Of a DNA stretch of 64,000 nt, positions 51,363 to 60,736 are shown one piece after another. The notes under the pieces are model-generated. The model ran no database searches and was not told the origin of the DNA. It worked only from the letters and a program-made list of their open reading frames with translations. This stretch comes from Solihabitans fulvus (GTDB lineage: Bacteria > Actinomycetota > Actinomycetes > Mycobacteriales > Pseudonocardiaceae). Position 1 is the first letter of the stretch; every line of letters begins with the position of its first letter. The DNA is taken from positions 304,984 to 368,983 of the forward strand of contig NZ_VUOB01000010.1 of assembly GCF_008386585.1 (NCBI RefSeq), given 5' to 3'. The translations under genes were made by a program, and so were the position numbers.

Positions 51363-52943
51363 TCAGCGCGCCCTGAGCTCCCTGCGCAGGATCTTGCCCG
51401 ACGCGGACTTGGGGATCGCGTCGAGGAACTCCACGAGCCTGACCTTCTTGTGCGGGGCGACGCGTTCGGCGACGAAGTCCATCACCTGCCGGCCGTCCAG
51501 CCCGGGCTCGCCCTCCTGCCGGACCACGAACGCCTTGGGCACCTCCTCGCCCTCGCTGTCGGCGACGCCGACCACGGCGGCGTCGGCGATGCCGGGATGG
51601 GTCAGCAGCAGCGCCTCGAGTTCGGCGGGCGGCACCTGGTAACCCTTGTACTTGATCAGCTCCTTCACCCGGTCGACGATGGTGATGAAGCCGCGCTCGT
51701 CGAAGACCGCGACGTCGCCGGTGTGCAGGTAGCCGTCCTCGTCCAGGGTGGCGGCGGTGGCCTCGGGGTTGTTCAGGTAGCCCGTCATGACGTTGGGGCC
51801 ACGGCACAGCAGCTCGCCGCGCTCGCCGACGCCGAGGTCCTCGCCGGTGGCCGGGTCGATCAGTCGACATTCCAGGTTCGGGATGGGCACGCCGCAGGTG
51901 CCGAGCGGCACGTCGGGCCGCAGGTCGGGGATGACGTGGCTGACCGGGCTCAGCTCGGTCATCCCGTAGCCCTGGTGGACGATGCAGCCGAGCCGTTCGG
52001 CCACCGCGCCGGCCAGCTCCTCGTCCAGCGTGGCCGCGCCGCAGAACAGCAGCTGGAGCGCGGACAGGTCGTAGTCGTCGACCATCGGGTGCTTGGCGAG
52101 CATGACGGCGACCGGCGGCGCGATGTACACCCGCTCGGTGCGATGTCGGGCGATCACCCCGAGGAACGCGGCGAGGTCGAACCTCGGCATGGTCACCACC
52201 GTCGATCCGGTGTGCAGGCCGTGGTTGAGCACCGAGTTCATCCCGTAGATGTGGAAGAACGGCAGCACCGCGAGCACCCGGACGGCCCGGAACAGCTCCA
52301 GCGCCGGGGTGGTCTGGCAGAGGTTGGCAACGAGGTTGCGGTGGGTCAGCATCACGCCCTTGGCGCGGCCGGTGGTGCCGGAGGAGTAGGGCAGCACGGC
52401 CAGGTCGACGGCGGGGTCGATGCGCACGTCCGGCACCGGCGCGGTGCTCGCGAGCAGATCGTCGACGGTGGGGCGGCCGGGCGCGGTGTCGTCGGCGAAG
52501 AGCAGCACGACGTCGGCGATCCCGGCCTCGGCGGCGGCGGGCTCGGCCGTGCCGAGCAGCGCGGCCACGGTGAACAGCAGTTTCGCGCCGGAGTCGGCGA
52601 GCTGGGCGGCGATCTCGTGCGCCGTGTACAGCCCGTTGATGGTGGTGGCGACCGCGCCTGCGCGCAGGACACCGTGGTAAACGACGGCGAACCTCGGCGA
52701 GTTCGGGCAGAGGATGCCGACCACGTCGCCCTTGCGGATGCCCCGCTCGGCCAGCGCGGCGGCCACCCGGTCGACGGCCGCCGCGAGTTCCGCGTAGGTC
52801 AGCGCGGCCCCGCTCACCCCGTCGACCAGTGCCGGTCGGTCGGCCCGGTCGCCGAGATCGGCGAACAGAAAGTCGGGCAGCGACACGTCTGGGATCTCGA
52901 CATCGGGATAGGGGCTGCGGAACACCAAGGCGACCTCACTCAC
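51363..52943 (-). CDS. 4-coumarate:CoA ligase-like acyl-CoA synthetase
   Basis: A 526-residue adenylate-forming enzyme: P-loop LPYSSGTTGRAKGVMLTHRN, HIYGMNSVL, YGMTELSPV, LHTGDVAVFDERGFITIVDRVKELIKYKGYQVPPAELE and the C-terminal lysine segment IPKSASGKILRREL. These motifs fit the 4CL/luciferase-like branch, so the substrate may be a hydroxycinnamate or medium-chain acid. GTG 52943 is the start. The intact canonical P-loop lysine contrasts with the Arg in the paralogue at 27676. Confidence 0.9.
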   Translation of the reverse strand: MSEVALVFRSPYPDVEIPDVSLPDFLFADLGDRADRPALVDGVSGAALTYAELAAAVDRVAAALAERGIRKGDVVGILCPNSPRFAVVYHGVLRAGAVATTINGLYTAHEIAAQLADSGAKLLFTVAALLGTAEPAAAEAGIADVVLLFADDTAPGRPTVDDLLASTAPVPDVRIDPAVDLAVLPYSSGTTGRAKGVMLTHRNLVANLCQTTPALELFRAVRVLAVLPFFHIYGMNSVLNHGLHTGSTVVTMPRFDLAAFLGVIARHRTERVYIAPPVAVMLAKHPMVDDYDLSALQLLFCGAATLDEELAGAVAERLGCIVHQGYGMTELSPVSHVIPDLRPDVPLGTCGVPIPNLECRLIDPATGEDLGVGERGELLCRGPNVMTGYLNNPEATAATLDEDGYLHTGDVAVFDERGFITIVDRVKELIKYKGYQVPPAELEALLLTHPGIADAAVVGVADSEGEEVPKAFVVRQEGEPGLDGRQVMDFVAERVAPHKKVRLVEFLDAIPKSASGKILRRELRAR

Positions 52944-53336
52944 TCGCTGTGCGGCTGATTCCCGAACGAATGGCGAGTCCCATCGTGATAGAGGCCACAC
53001 GACAGGGTCAAGCAGGGCCGAATACCTACTGACACGTTACTTACCACCGCTAAATACACTCGAATGGAGTAGTCGGAGAGCCTTGTGGTCACGTCGGCGA
53101 ATCTGCCAAGTTGACAGGGCTCTCGCGGACCGGCTCCCACGCACTCCCCGGCCCGCGCGACGCACCTCGCGGTCCGTCTCCCCCGTCGGACCGCGCCCGC
53201 TCGGACACCAGGGCTCCCCCGTCCTTGGGTCCGTCGCAGCGGGGACCTGACGCGGGGCGGCTTGAGCTCGCGACTCCCCCTCTCTCCCAAGCCGCCCCGC
53301 GCCCCCCACCGGGGGATGCGCTCCGCACACGACGGG
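52944..53336. other. 393-bp intergenic region with terminator hairpins
   Basis: No convincing gene; open frames here have poor coding character. The left part is comparatively A+T-rich and should hold the promoter of the CoA ligase gene. The right part contains the hairpins at 53251-53301 and a CCCCC-ACC-GGGGG inverted repeat just beyond it. Confidence 0.6.
53251..53301 (-). terminator. Terminator after the DUF4349 gene
   Basis: Fourteen-bp perfect arms (CGCGGGGCGGCTTG/CAAGCCGCCCCGCG) with a 23-nt loop, 36 bp past the stop of the minus-strand DUF4349 gene. Confidence 0.55.
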
Positions 53337-54290
53337 TCACTCCTCGGGCATGGGCTCCTCGGCGAGTTCCGGCGCTGGCCCGTCCGCGAACGCCGGCACC
53401 AGCCCGCGCCGCCGACGCCGCAGGAACAGCACCGCAGCCACCGGGACGCCGAGCACCACCAGGAACGGCAGCGCGGCGCCGAACGCGACGACCAGCACCC
53501 GCAGGGCCGTCAGCAGCGCGTGCCAGCCGCCGGCGAGCGCCCCGAGGAACCCGACCGACTGGGCCGAGTCCGCGGGCGGCGCCCCGTCGGGCCTGCTGAT
53601 CGACACGACCACCGTCGACAGCGCGACCTGGCCGGCCAGCGCGTCGCGCCGGTGTTGCAGCGACTCGAGGTCCGCCTGCCGGCGGGTCAACTCGTTCTCC
53701 ACCTGGGCGATCTCGGTGACCGAACCAGCGCGCTCGTAGAGCCCCCGCAGCCGGTCGACGCTCGCCTGCTGCGTCTTCAGCCGCGATTCGATGTCGACCG
53801 ACTGCTCGGTGACGTCCTCGGACTTCTGCTGGCGGTGGGTGACCGTGGCGACCTTCCCGAGCCCGTCGAGCACCGCGTCCAGCTTCTCCGCCGGCACCCG
53901 CAGGGTGACCGTGGCGTGCTCCTGGTCGGAGTTCTCCTCCGCCTCCTGGCCGCCGGCGTTCCTGGCGACGTCGATCGCCTTCGCCAGCGTGCCGCTCACG
54001 TTCTGGTCCCGCAGGTCGACCTGCGCCGAGCGCACGATCTGCCGGTTCACGGCCACGACGGGCTGGGTGGCCTGCGCCGCGTTGGCGCCCTGCCCGGCCG
54101 CGTCCGACTTGGCCATCCCGGCATTGTTCTGCGGCTGGCCGTTGGGCTGCCCCTGTGCCGGGGCGGGGGCCGGGGCCACCGCCCGCTGCGCGGCGGTCGA
54201 GGACCCCGAGTCCGCGCTGTTCGCGCACCCGGCCAGCACCCCGACCAGGAGTAAGGATCCGATCGCTCCGGCAATGCCTCTGCTCGTCAT
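53337..54290 (-). CDS. DUF4349 lipoprotein with coiled coil and C-terminal helix
   Basis: A 317-residue protein. A signal peptide ends in a lipobox (VGVLAGC). A low-complexity linker leads to the DUF4349 core (IVRSAQVDLRDQNVSGTLAKAI; LRVPAEKLDAVLDGL), a coiled coil (about 165-215, VDIESRLKTQQASVDRLRGLYE... QADLESLQHRRDALAGQV), and one membrane helix (VLVVAFGAALPFLVVLGVPVAAVLFL) followed by RRRRR. Both termini thus contact the membrane. The function of the family is unknown; it is often linked to envelope stress. ATG 54290. Confidence 0.87.
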   Translation of the reverse strand: MTSRGIAGAIGSLLLVGVLAGCANSADSGSSTAAQRAVAPAPAPAQGQPNGQPQNNAGMAKSDAAGQGANAAQATQPVVAVNRQIVRSAQVDLRDQNVSGTLAKAIDVARNAGGQEAEENSDQEHATVTLRVPAEKLDAVLDGLGKVATVTHRQQKSEDVTEQSVDIESRLKTQQASVDRLRGLYERAGSVTEIAQVENELTRRQADLESLQHRRDALAGQVALSTVVVSISRPDGAPPADSAQSVGFLGALAGGWHALLTALRVLVVAFGAALPFLVVLGVPVAAVLFLRRRRRGLVPAFADGPAPELAEEPMPEE

Positions 54291-54335
54291 GGCGGGAGGA
54301 CGAAATCCTCCGGCACGGCCGTTGCGCGGTTCAGA

Positions 54336-54932
54336 TCACGATTGGGACAGACCCTCGGCGCTCGGCCCGCTGGTCCCCGGGCCTTCGGCGCTCGGGCCGT
54401 CGGCGCTCGAACCTTCGGTGCTGGGGCCTTCCGTGCGGCCGTGGCCCATCAGGTGCGCGAACGCCGTCAGGTTGGCCAGCGACTCGCCCCTTGACTCGCG
54501 CCACTCCCACTCGCGCCGGATCGCCCCGGCGAACCCGATCTCCAGCAGCGTGTTGAAGTCGCCGTCGGCCGCCTCGACCACCTGGCCGAGCAGCCGGTCC
54601 AGCTCGTCCGGCGTGACGGCGTGCAGGCCGATCCGGCCGACCAGGTAGACATCGCCAGCCGGGTCGATCGTGTAGTGCACGCCGTAGAGCCTCGCGTTGC
54701 GGCGCAACAGGAAACGGTAGAAGTCCTGGTGCGCCTCGTCGGGCTGCCGGCAGACGAACGCCTCGACGAGCAGCGCGTGCCGACCGACCACCAGCCAACA
54801 GTTGGTCTGTAGCTTCTTGACGCCGGGCAGCGTCACGAAGAAACGCCCTGACTCCTTGCGGTCATAGGAAAGCTCGCGTTCGTCCAAAGCGGACTTGATG
54901 GTCGCGTCGAGCTCGGCCAGCTGGTCGGTCAC
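54336..54932 (-). CDS. YbjN domain-containing protein
   Basis: A 198-residue protein with the YbjN/type III chaperone-like fold ([72 protein letters not shown]). The last 35 residues are a repetitive Gly/Ser/Ala/Glu tail ([18 protein letters not shown] type). M. tuberculosis Rv0487 occupies the same place after mshA. GTG 54932 overlaps the mshA stop (GTGA). Its role is unknown; strict coupling to mshA suggests co-production with the mycothiol enzyme. Confidence 0.85.
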   Translation of the reverse strand: MTDQLAELDATIKSALDERELSYDRKESGRFFVTLPGVKKLQTNCWLVVGRHALLVEAFVCRQPDEAHQDFYRFLLRRNARLYGVHYTIDPAGDVYLVGRIGLHAVTPDELDRLLGQVVEAADGDFNTLLEIGFAGAIRREWEWRESRGESLANLTAFAHLMGHGRTEGPSTEGSSADGPSAEGPGTSGPSAEGLSQS

Positions 54933-56212
54933 GTCAGCACTCCCTCGGTCGCGAGCGAGGCCCGGAACGCCGCCGCCGCATCCACGTAGCCCGCCAGCAG
55001 GGCGTCGGTGGTGCGGTCCCAGGAGAACCGCCGCGCGTGCGCTGCCGCGTTGGCGGACAGCTCCGCACGATAGCCGGGCCGCAGCGCGATCCCGGCCAGC
55101 GCCGTGGCCCAGTCGCCGGGTTCGTGGCTGCCGACCAGCGTGCCCGACACCCCGTCCGCGACCGCCACCGGCAGGCCGCCGACCGCGGCGGCGACCACCG
55201 GGGTGCCGCACGCCTGCGCCTCGAGCGCGACCAGCCCGAACGACTCGTTGTGGCTGGGCACCGCGACCACGTCGGCCGCTCGGTACACCGCGGCGAGCGC
55301 CTCGCCCGGCTGCGGCGGCAGGAAGCGCACCACGTCCGCGATGCCGAGCCGACCGGCCAGCTCCCGCAGCGCCCTCGGCTGCTCCATGCCGTTGCCCGAC
55401 GGCCCGCCGACCACCAGCACCACCAGCCGGGACCGCAGGCCGGGGTCGCGGCGCAGCAGCTCGGCGGCCGCCCGCAGCAGCACGTCCGGGGCCTTGAGCG
55501 GCTGGATGCGGCCGGCGAAGGCCAGCACCACGGCGTCGCTTGGCAGGCCGAGCGACGCGCGGGCCTGCGCGACCCCGCCCGGCGTGAACCGCTCGAGGTC
55601 GACGCCCGGCGGCACGACCGCGACCTTGCCGGGATCGGCGTCGTAGAGCCGGACCAGCTGGGCGGCCTCGACGTCGGTGTTGGCCACCAGCCGGTCCGCC
55701 TCGTTGACCACCTGCTGCTCGCCGATGACCCGCATCCTCGGCTCCGGCGCGTCCCCGTCGGCCAGCGCGGCGTTCTTCACCTTCGCCAGGGTGTGCGCGG
55801 TGTGCACCAGCGGCACGCCCCAGCGTTCCCGCACGAGCCAGCCGACCTGCCCGGACAGCCAGTAGTGCGAGTGCACCGCGTCGTAGTAGCCCGGCGCGTG
55901 CCAGGCCTCGGCGCGCAGCACCCCGGCTGTGAACGCGCAGAGCTGGCTGGGCAGCTCGGTGCGGTCCAGGCCCTCGAACGGGCCGGCGACCACGTGCCGC
56001 ACCACCACGCCGGGCGCGAGCTCGGCGACCGGCGGCAGGTCCGATGAGGTGGCCCTGGTGAAGATCTCCACGGCGACGCCGCGCCTGGCCATCCTGGTCG
56101 CGGTCTGCACGATGTAGACGTTCATGCCGCCCGCGTCGCCGGTGCCCGGCTGTTCCAGCGGCGAGGTGTGCACCGAGAGGACGGCGACCCGGCGGAGCTG
56201 ACCCGCGATCAC
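54929..56212 (-). CDS. mshA: D-inositol-3-phosphate glycosyltransferase
   Basis: A 427-residue GT-B (GT4) enzyme that joins UDP-GlcNAc to 1-L-myo-inositol-1-phosphate, the first step of mycothiol synthesis. The N-terminal loop is [22 protein letters not shown], then [20 protein letters not shown] and [15 protein letters not shown]; the nucleotide-sugar site is [21 protein letters not shown] with the EX7E pair. GTG 56212 overlaps the upstream hydrolase stop (GTGA). The presence of mshA marks the host as an actinobacterium that uses mycothiol. Confidence 0.95.
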   Translation of the reverse strand: MIAGQLRRVAVLSVHTSPLEQPGTGDAGGMNVYIVQTATRMARRGVAVEIFTRATSSDLPPVAELAPGVVVRHVVAGPFEGLDRTELPSQLCAFTAGVLRAEAWHAPGYYDAVHSHYWLSGQVGWLVRERWGVPLVHTAHTLAKVKNAALADGDAPEPRMRVIGEQQVVNEADRLVANTDVEAAQLVRLYDADPGKVAVVPPGVDLERFTPGGVAQARASLGLPSDAVVLAFAGRIQPLKAPDVLLRAAAELLRRDPGLRSRLVVLVVGGPSGNGMEQPRALRELAGRLGIADVVRFLPPQPGEALAAVYRAADVVAVPSHNESFGLVALEAQACGTPVVAAAVGGLPVAVADGVSGTLVGSHEPGDWATALAGIALRPGYRAELSANAAAHARRFSWDRTTDALLAGYVDAAAAFRASLATEGVLT

Positions 56213-57048
56213 GACACCACCGTCCGCGCGCAGCCGGCGGCGAACTCGGCGACCGCCGCGTTGAACTCGGCGGGACGCTCCACGAAGGGCAGGTGGCCGA
56301 CGTCGTCGAACCAGCGCAGCCGCGCGCCGGGGATCGTGCCTGCGGCGAACTCGGCGGCGGCCGGATCGACCACGGCGTCCAGCCTGCCGTGCAGCACCAG
56401 CGTCGGCAGGTCCAGCGAGCCGAGCAGGTCGGCGCTGTCGACCTCGCGGCGGAACAGCGCGGACCGCACCCTCGGCGGCACCCGCAGCGTCGCGCCGAGC
56501 AGCCGCTGCGCGCGTTCGCCCGGCAACGGGGACGCGGCGATGCCCTCGGTGAAGCCGAGCAGCGCCGGCACCGCCTCGGCGGGGTCCTCGGACAGCGCGG
56601 CGGGCAGCGCGGCGCGCATCACCGCGCCGACCCTGCCGCCCGCGCGGCCCCTGCCCAGCTCGATGATCGCGCCGACCAGCACCAGGCCGGCCACCGACGC
56701 GGCGCCGTGCGTCCGCAGGTAGTCGACGGCGACGAGGCCCCCGTAGGACCAGCCGACCAGGACCGAGGGGGCGCCGACCTCCGCGAGCACGGCGGCGAGG
56801 TCGTCCGCCCACACCCCGGCGTCTGCGTAGCCGTCCTCGGGAGCGTCGGAGTCGCCGTGGCCGCGCAGGTCCACCGCGACCAGCCGGTAGCGCTCGGTCA
56901 GCGCCTCGTCGGCGAACTGGTCAGCCCACACCTCGCCGGACTGGGCCCAGCCGTGCACGAACACCACGCCGGGCGCGCCGACCGGCCCGGCCTCCCGCAC
57001 AGCCAGCCTCGTGCCGCCGGCCCCGGTGACATGTCGGTACGTCCGCAC
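56209..57048 (-). CDS. Alpha/beta hydrolase
   Basis: A 279-residue alpha/beta hydrolase. The oxyanion segment is [13 protein letters not shown], the nucleophile elbow [13 protein letters not shown] (Ser), the acid is in [11 protein letters not shown] and the histidine in [13 protein letters not shown]. The substrate is unknown. GTG 57048 is the start. It is the first gene of a three-gene operon with mshA and the YbjN protein, all joined by GTGA overlaps. A link to mycothiol is suggested only by this coupling. Confidence 0.88.
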   Translation of the reverse strand: MRTYRHVTGAGGTRLAVREAGPVGAPGVVFVHGWAQSGEVWADQFADEALTERYRLVAVDLRGHGDSDAPEDGYADAGVWADDLAAVLAEVGAPSVLVGWSYGGLVAVDYLRTHGAASVAGLVLVGAIIELGRGRAGGRVGAVMRAALPAALSEDPAEAVPALLGFTEGIAASPLPGERAQRLLGATLRVPPRVRSALFRREVDSADLLGSLDLPTLVLHGRLDAVVDPAAAEFAAGTIPGARLRWFDDVGHLPFVERPAEFNAAVAEFAAGCARTVVS

Positions 57049-57140
57049 GTACTACCAACCTTGCCGAGAAGGGACATTGATGGATAACAACGTCGTGGGC
57101 GGCCGGAGTCTTCCCCGAGGACGCGATGACCCGTGACACG

Positions 57141-57175
57141 CCACCGGCCCGGCGCGCGGTGCGCCGGGCCGGTGG
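57141..57175 (-). terminator. Terminator after the L,D-transpeptidase gene
   Basis: Fifteen-bp perfect arms (CCACCGGCCCGGCGC and its complement) with a 5-nt loop, 26 bp past the stop of the minus-strand transpeptidase gene and upstream of the hydrolase operon. Confidence 0.75.
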
Positions 57176-57200
57176 GGTGTTGCGAGGGAAAAGACGGAGG

Positions 57201-58403
57201 TCAGCTGGCCGAGAGCGTCTTCCACTGGGACCACGGGATCTGCCAGTCGTACCAGTCGTACTTGGCCGGCAGCGTGGTGATCGAGCCGGTCACCTCGACC
57301 GGGTCGCCGATCAGCGAGCTGTCGTAGTAGGCCTTCGCGTCGGCCTCAAGCAGGTTCGCGCAGCCGTGCGAGCTGTTCTTCTTCCCGATGTTGGCCGCGT
57401 TGTCGTTGTTCTCGTGGATGAACTCGCCGTGGTTGGAGAACCGGACCGCCCACTTCTTCACCACGTTGGTGTAGCCGTACTGCGGGTTGTCGAAGCTCCA
57501 CTTGGCGTCCTTCTGCATGACCACGAAGGTGCCGTTGGGCGTGGTGCGCTCGGCGTCGTTGTCCAGGCCGAAGCTGGCCGGGTAGCTGGCGGTCTGGTGG
57601 CCGTCGCGCAGCACCACGAGCTGGTGGGTCGGCACGTCGATCTTGACGACCTGGTTGCGGCCGATGGTGAAGTCGCTGGTCAGGTCGTCGACGCCGTACG
57701 CGCCGTCGCCGTAGGCCACGCCGTAGAGCTTCGCGTCGACGTGCACCTTGGTGTTCTCCGGCCAGTACTTCGACGGCCGGAAGTTCACCTGCTGCGGGTT
57801 GAGCCATGCCCAGGTGCCGTCGGACGCCGGGGTCACCGAGAGCGCCTTCTGCGCGGCGACGCGGTCCTTGACCGGCTTGTCGAACTTGACGCTGATCGGC
57901 ATCGCGACGCCGACGGTCTGGTTGTCGGTCGGGTTCACCGTGGCGCGGATCTTCGCGGTCGGCGTCAGCGTGGTGAACGCGCCCTTGAGGTCGGCGGTCT
58001 TGTTGTCGGTGCCCGTCGCCTTGCCGGCATAGGTGTAGGTCTTGCCGTAGCCGAGCGACTCGGTGGAGGTCCAGGTGTGCTTGTCGGCGGCGATCTGGCC
58101 CTGGATGGCCTTGCCCTCGGGGTTGGTGACCGAGACCTCGGTCAGGGTGCCCTCGGCGACGCTGACCTGCACAGGCACGTTCACGGCGACGTCCTTGGCC
58201 CCGTCGGCGGGCACCGCGGTGAACTTGGCGACCGGGGCCGCCTCGGCCTTGCTGGTGTTCCCGCCAGCCGACCCCCCGCTGCCGGACTTGCCGTCGCTGC
58301 CACCGGAGCACCCGGCGATGAGCGCCAGACCGGCGACGAGGACGAGGCTCATCCCCACCACCCGGCGTCTCGCCAGGAACCCTCTGCCCGCTGCCTCCAC
58401 CAT
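57201..58403 (-). CDS. lprQ: L,D-transpeptidase lipoprotein (LprQ/LdtMt5-like)
   Basis: A 400-residue protein. A signal peptide with lipobox (GLALIAGC) and a Gly/Ser linker precede Ig-like domains (about 60-250: KFTAVPADGAKDVAVNVPVQV; KIRATVNPTDNQTVGVAMPI) and the YkuD catalytic domain ending with HGEFIHENN and SSHGCANL (nucleophile Cys about 348). It makes 3-3 cross-links in peptidoglycan outside the cell. M. tuberculosis lprQ (Rv0483) lies beside murB in the same way. ATG 58403 is used; the next codon, GTG, has better spacing to GGAGG. Confidence 0.92.
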   Translation of the reverse strand: MVEAAGRGFLARRRVVGMSLVLVAGLALIAGCSGGSDGKSGSGGSAGGNTSKAEAAPVAKFTAVPADGAKDVAVNVPVQVSVAEGTLTEVSVTNPEGKAIQGQIAADKHTWTSTESLGYGKTYTYAGKATGTDNKTADLKGAFTTLTPTAKIRATVNPTDNQTVGVAMPISVKFDKPVKDRVAAQKALSVTPASDGTWAWLNPQQVNFRPSKYWPENTKVHVDAKLYGVAYGDGAYGVDDLTSDFTIGRNQVVKIDVPTHQLVVLRDGHQTASYPASFGLDNDAERTTPNGTFVVMQKDAKWSFDNPQYGYTNVVKKWAVRFSNHGEFIHENNDNAANIGKKNSSHGCANLLEADAKAYYDSSLIGDPVEVTGSITTLPAKYDWYDWQIPWSQWKTLSAS

Positions 58404-58598
58404 GAACCTCCAACGCCGTTCGGATGCCGGAACCGCGCCGGCCACCCGCCCCCTCGGCGGACACCAGCTTGTTTCCCCCACAAGTACAAGACGTTTCAAG
58501 GAGCGTCCGGTATGCGGAGTAGGTACGTGATGCTGGTCATACCTATGCGCAGCGGCAGGTCCGCGAGCTGGACGTGCCCGAACCGTGACCAACCGGCG

Positions 58599-58631
58599 CG
58601 GGTGCGGGGTGGTTTCGGCACCCCGCACCCG
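58599..58631 (-). terminator. Terminator after the surface protein gene
   Basis: Thirteen-bp perfect arms (CGGGTGCGGGGTG/CACCCCGCACCCG) with a 7-nt loop, 41 bp past the stop of the minus-strand gene at 58672. The rest of the 268-bp gap should hold the lprQ promoter. Confidence 0.7.
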
Positions 58632-58671
58632 TCCGTTCGGGCAGGTCGGTCGATCGCGGTCGGTCAGTCGG

Positions 58672-60567
58672 TCAGGAGGTGACGCGCCGCCGCCGCGCGA
58701 ACAGCACCGCGCCGAGGCCGGCGGCCAGCACGGCGAGGCCGCCGACGGACAGGCCGATCACGCTCGCTCCGGTGTTGGCGAGGGTGGTGGTGTCGTCGGC
58801 CGGCTTGGCCGTGTTCGCGGCGACGTCGGAGACGTTGGCCACCGGCTGGACCGGCTGCTGCGTCACCGGAGCAGGCGGCACGACATCGGTCTCCGGCACA
58901 TCCGGCCCCGGCTTGAACCGCATGTACTCCTCCCCCTGGCACTGGTACGTGCAGGTGCCGACGACGGCGTACTTCCACTGGTCGGCGTACGCCCACGGGC
59001 CGAACACGCGCACCTCGTAGAGGCCGGGCGGCAGGTCCTTGAAGACGACCCGCCCCTCGGCGTCGGCCATCGCCTTCGCGACCACGTTGCCGCTGCCCGG
59101 GTCGACGAGGCCGACCTTGACGTTCGCGATCTCCTCGCCGGGGTCGAGCGTGTAGTTGTCGTTGCGGTCGTAGAAGATCCGCAGCTTCTTGTCCGCGTGC
59201 GGACCCGGCACCTTGGCGGAGACGAACACGGTGGGCCCGCCTACGGGGCCAGGGCCGCCCGGACCCGGCTCGAACACGGCGTCGACGCTGACGTAGCCGT
59301 ACTTGGTCGACTCCTGCGGCACGGTGCCGGTCACGTCGAACACGCGCGTCTCGCCGGCGTTGAGGGTCACGCCTGGTCCGTTGTCAGCGAACTGGGTCCA
59401 GTCCATGTAGCCCCGCAGGTGCTGCGGCGCGCCGCCGTAGCCGTCGAAATAGCCCCTGATGCCGGAGATCGTGACTGTTCCCGTGTTGGACAACGTGATC
59501 CTGACGTGCGCGGTGTCGCCGGGCTGGTAGGTGTCCTTGTCCAGCTCCAGCTTCGCGTGCAGCTGGTCGGAGAGCGGACGGACCGTGCGGAGCCGCAGGT
59601 TCGCGCTCCGGTCACTGCCGTCGACCTCGACCGTGGTGCTGCCGCTGCCGGACGGCTGGATCCAGCCGTCCGGCAGCTGGTTGACGTAGAGCGAGTACTG
59701 CTGGACGGGCAGGTTCGGGATGGTGAACCGGCCGCTCGCGTCCGTGATCGCCTTCGGCGAGTGGTCGCCGATGGTCCCGGACACCGCGACCTCGACGCCG
59801 GCCAGCCCTTCGCCCTCGTCGAAGGTCCCGTTGCCGTTCCGGTCGCCGAACACGATCCCGCTGGCAGTTCCCTTCGCCGAGGCGGGGTCGACGATCGGAA
59901 GGGTCAGCTCGGCCACATGGTCCTGGTACGGCCGCACGTCGTTGTGGGCGTTCACGGTGTACCGGACCCGAGGCAGCCCCTGGTTCCAGTAGCTCACCTT
60001 GCCGATCAGGTGGTAGACCCGGCTGGCGCCCGCCTCGATGGTGACACCGTGGTCGTCCGGGCCGGTCGCCTGGAAGCCGTCGTAGGAGGTGTAGGACACG
60101 TACGAGCCGGACACGCCGGAAGCCCAGCCGCCCACCTCGGTCGCGGCGGCGGTGCCCGTGTTGGTGACGGTCAACGTCACCGAGATCGGGTCGCCAACCA
60201 GGACGGGATGCGACGTGTCGACGGCGGCGCTCAGGGTCACGTGCGCCCCGGTCGGCAGCGCGTCGGGCTGCTTCGGCGGCGCGCTCTGGCTCGACTGCTC
60301 GGCCGACGGCGCACTCGATGCGGTGCCGCTCGACGGGGTGCCACTCGACGGCGCACTGCTCGACGGCGCACTGCTCGACGTGGCTCCGGTGGAGGGCGCG
60401 CTGCTCGACGGCGCGGCGACGGCACTGCTGCTCGGCGCGGCGGACTGTTCGGTGGACGGCGCGGGATCGGCGAACGCGGCGGGCGCGATCAGCGCCCCGC
60501 CGAGCGATAACGCCAGGGCGAGCGCGCCGCAGCGCCTCGCCACCCTGCCCAAGGGTCGTCTGGACAT
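58672..60567 (-). CDS. LAxTG-anchored surface protein with SdrD B-like repeats
   Basis: A 631-residue protein: signal peptide (RRCGALALALSLGGALIAPAAFA), a Ser/Ala/Pro-rich stalk (about 35-105), then repeated beta domains. These include an SdrD B-like calcium-binding type (GIVFGDRNGNGTFDEGEGLAGVEV; KLRIFYDRNDNYTLDPGEEI) and DUF11-like parts (VTLTVTNTGTAAATEV; VRITLSNTGTVTISGI). It ends with a sortase signal LANTG, a hydrophobic helix and RRRR. LAxTG suits class E sortases of high-G+C Gram-positives; no sortase is encoded here. ATG 60567. Probably a wall-anchored adhesin-like protein (inference). Confidence 0.85.
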   Translation of the reverse strand: MSRRPLGRVARRCGALALALSLGGALIAPAAFADPAPSTEQSAAPSSSAVAAPSSSAPSTGATSSSAPSSSAPSSGTPSSGTASSAPSAEQSSQSAPPKQPDALPTGAHVTLSAAVDTSHPVLVGDPISVTLTVTNTGTAAATEVGGWASGVSGSYVSYTSYDGFQATGPDDHGVTIEAGASRVYHLIGKVSYWNQGLPRVRYTVNAHNDVRPYQDHVAELTLPIVDPASAKGTASGIVFGDRNGNGTFDEGEGLAGVEVAVSGTIGDHSPKAITDASGRFTIPNLPVQQYSLYVNQLPDGWIQPSGSGSTTVEVDGSDRSANLRLRTVRPLSDQLHAKLELDKDTYQPGDTAHVRITLSNTGTVTISGIRGYFDGYGGAPQHLRGYMDWTQFADNGPGVTLNAGETRVFDVTGTVPQESTKYGYVSVDAVFEPGPGGPGPVGGPTVFVSAKVPGPHADKKLRIFYDRNDNYTLDPGEEIANVKVGLVDPGSGNVVAKAMADAEGRVVFKDLPPGLYEVRVFGPWAYADQWKYAVVGTCTYQCQGEEYMRFKPGPDVPETDVVPPAPVTQQPVQPVANVSDVAANTAKPADDTTTLANTGASVIGLSVGGLAVLAAGLGAVLFARRRRVTS

Positions 60568-60736
60568 ACGGAATTTCCCCCATATGAAGGGCCGTGCCCC
60601 GACGCGCGACCGCCCCCCGACAATCACGCGGAGCGTCTCGAGTACGGCCTCGGATTTGTCTGAACCAGCGGACCGTATCGACACACACGGTTCTCCCAGG
60701 CAGTCGTGATCAAGCCGCAACACGCAGTCAGCTGGC

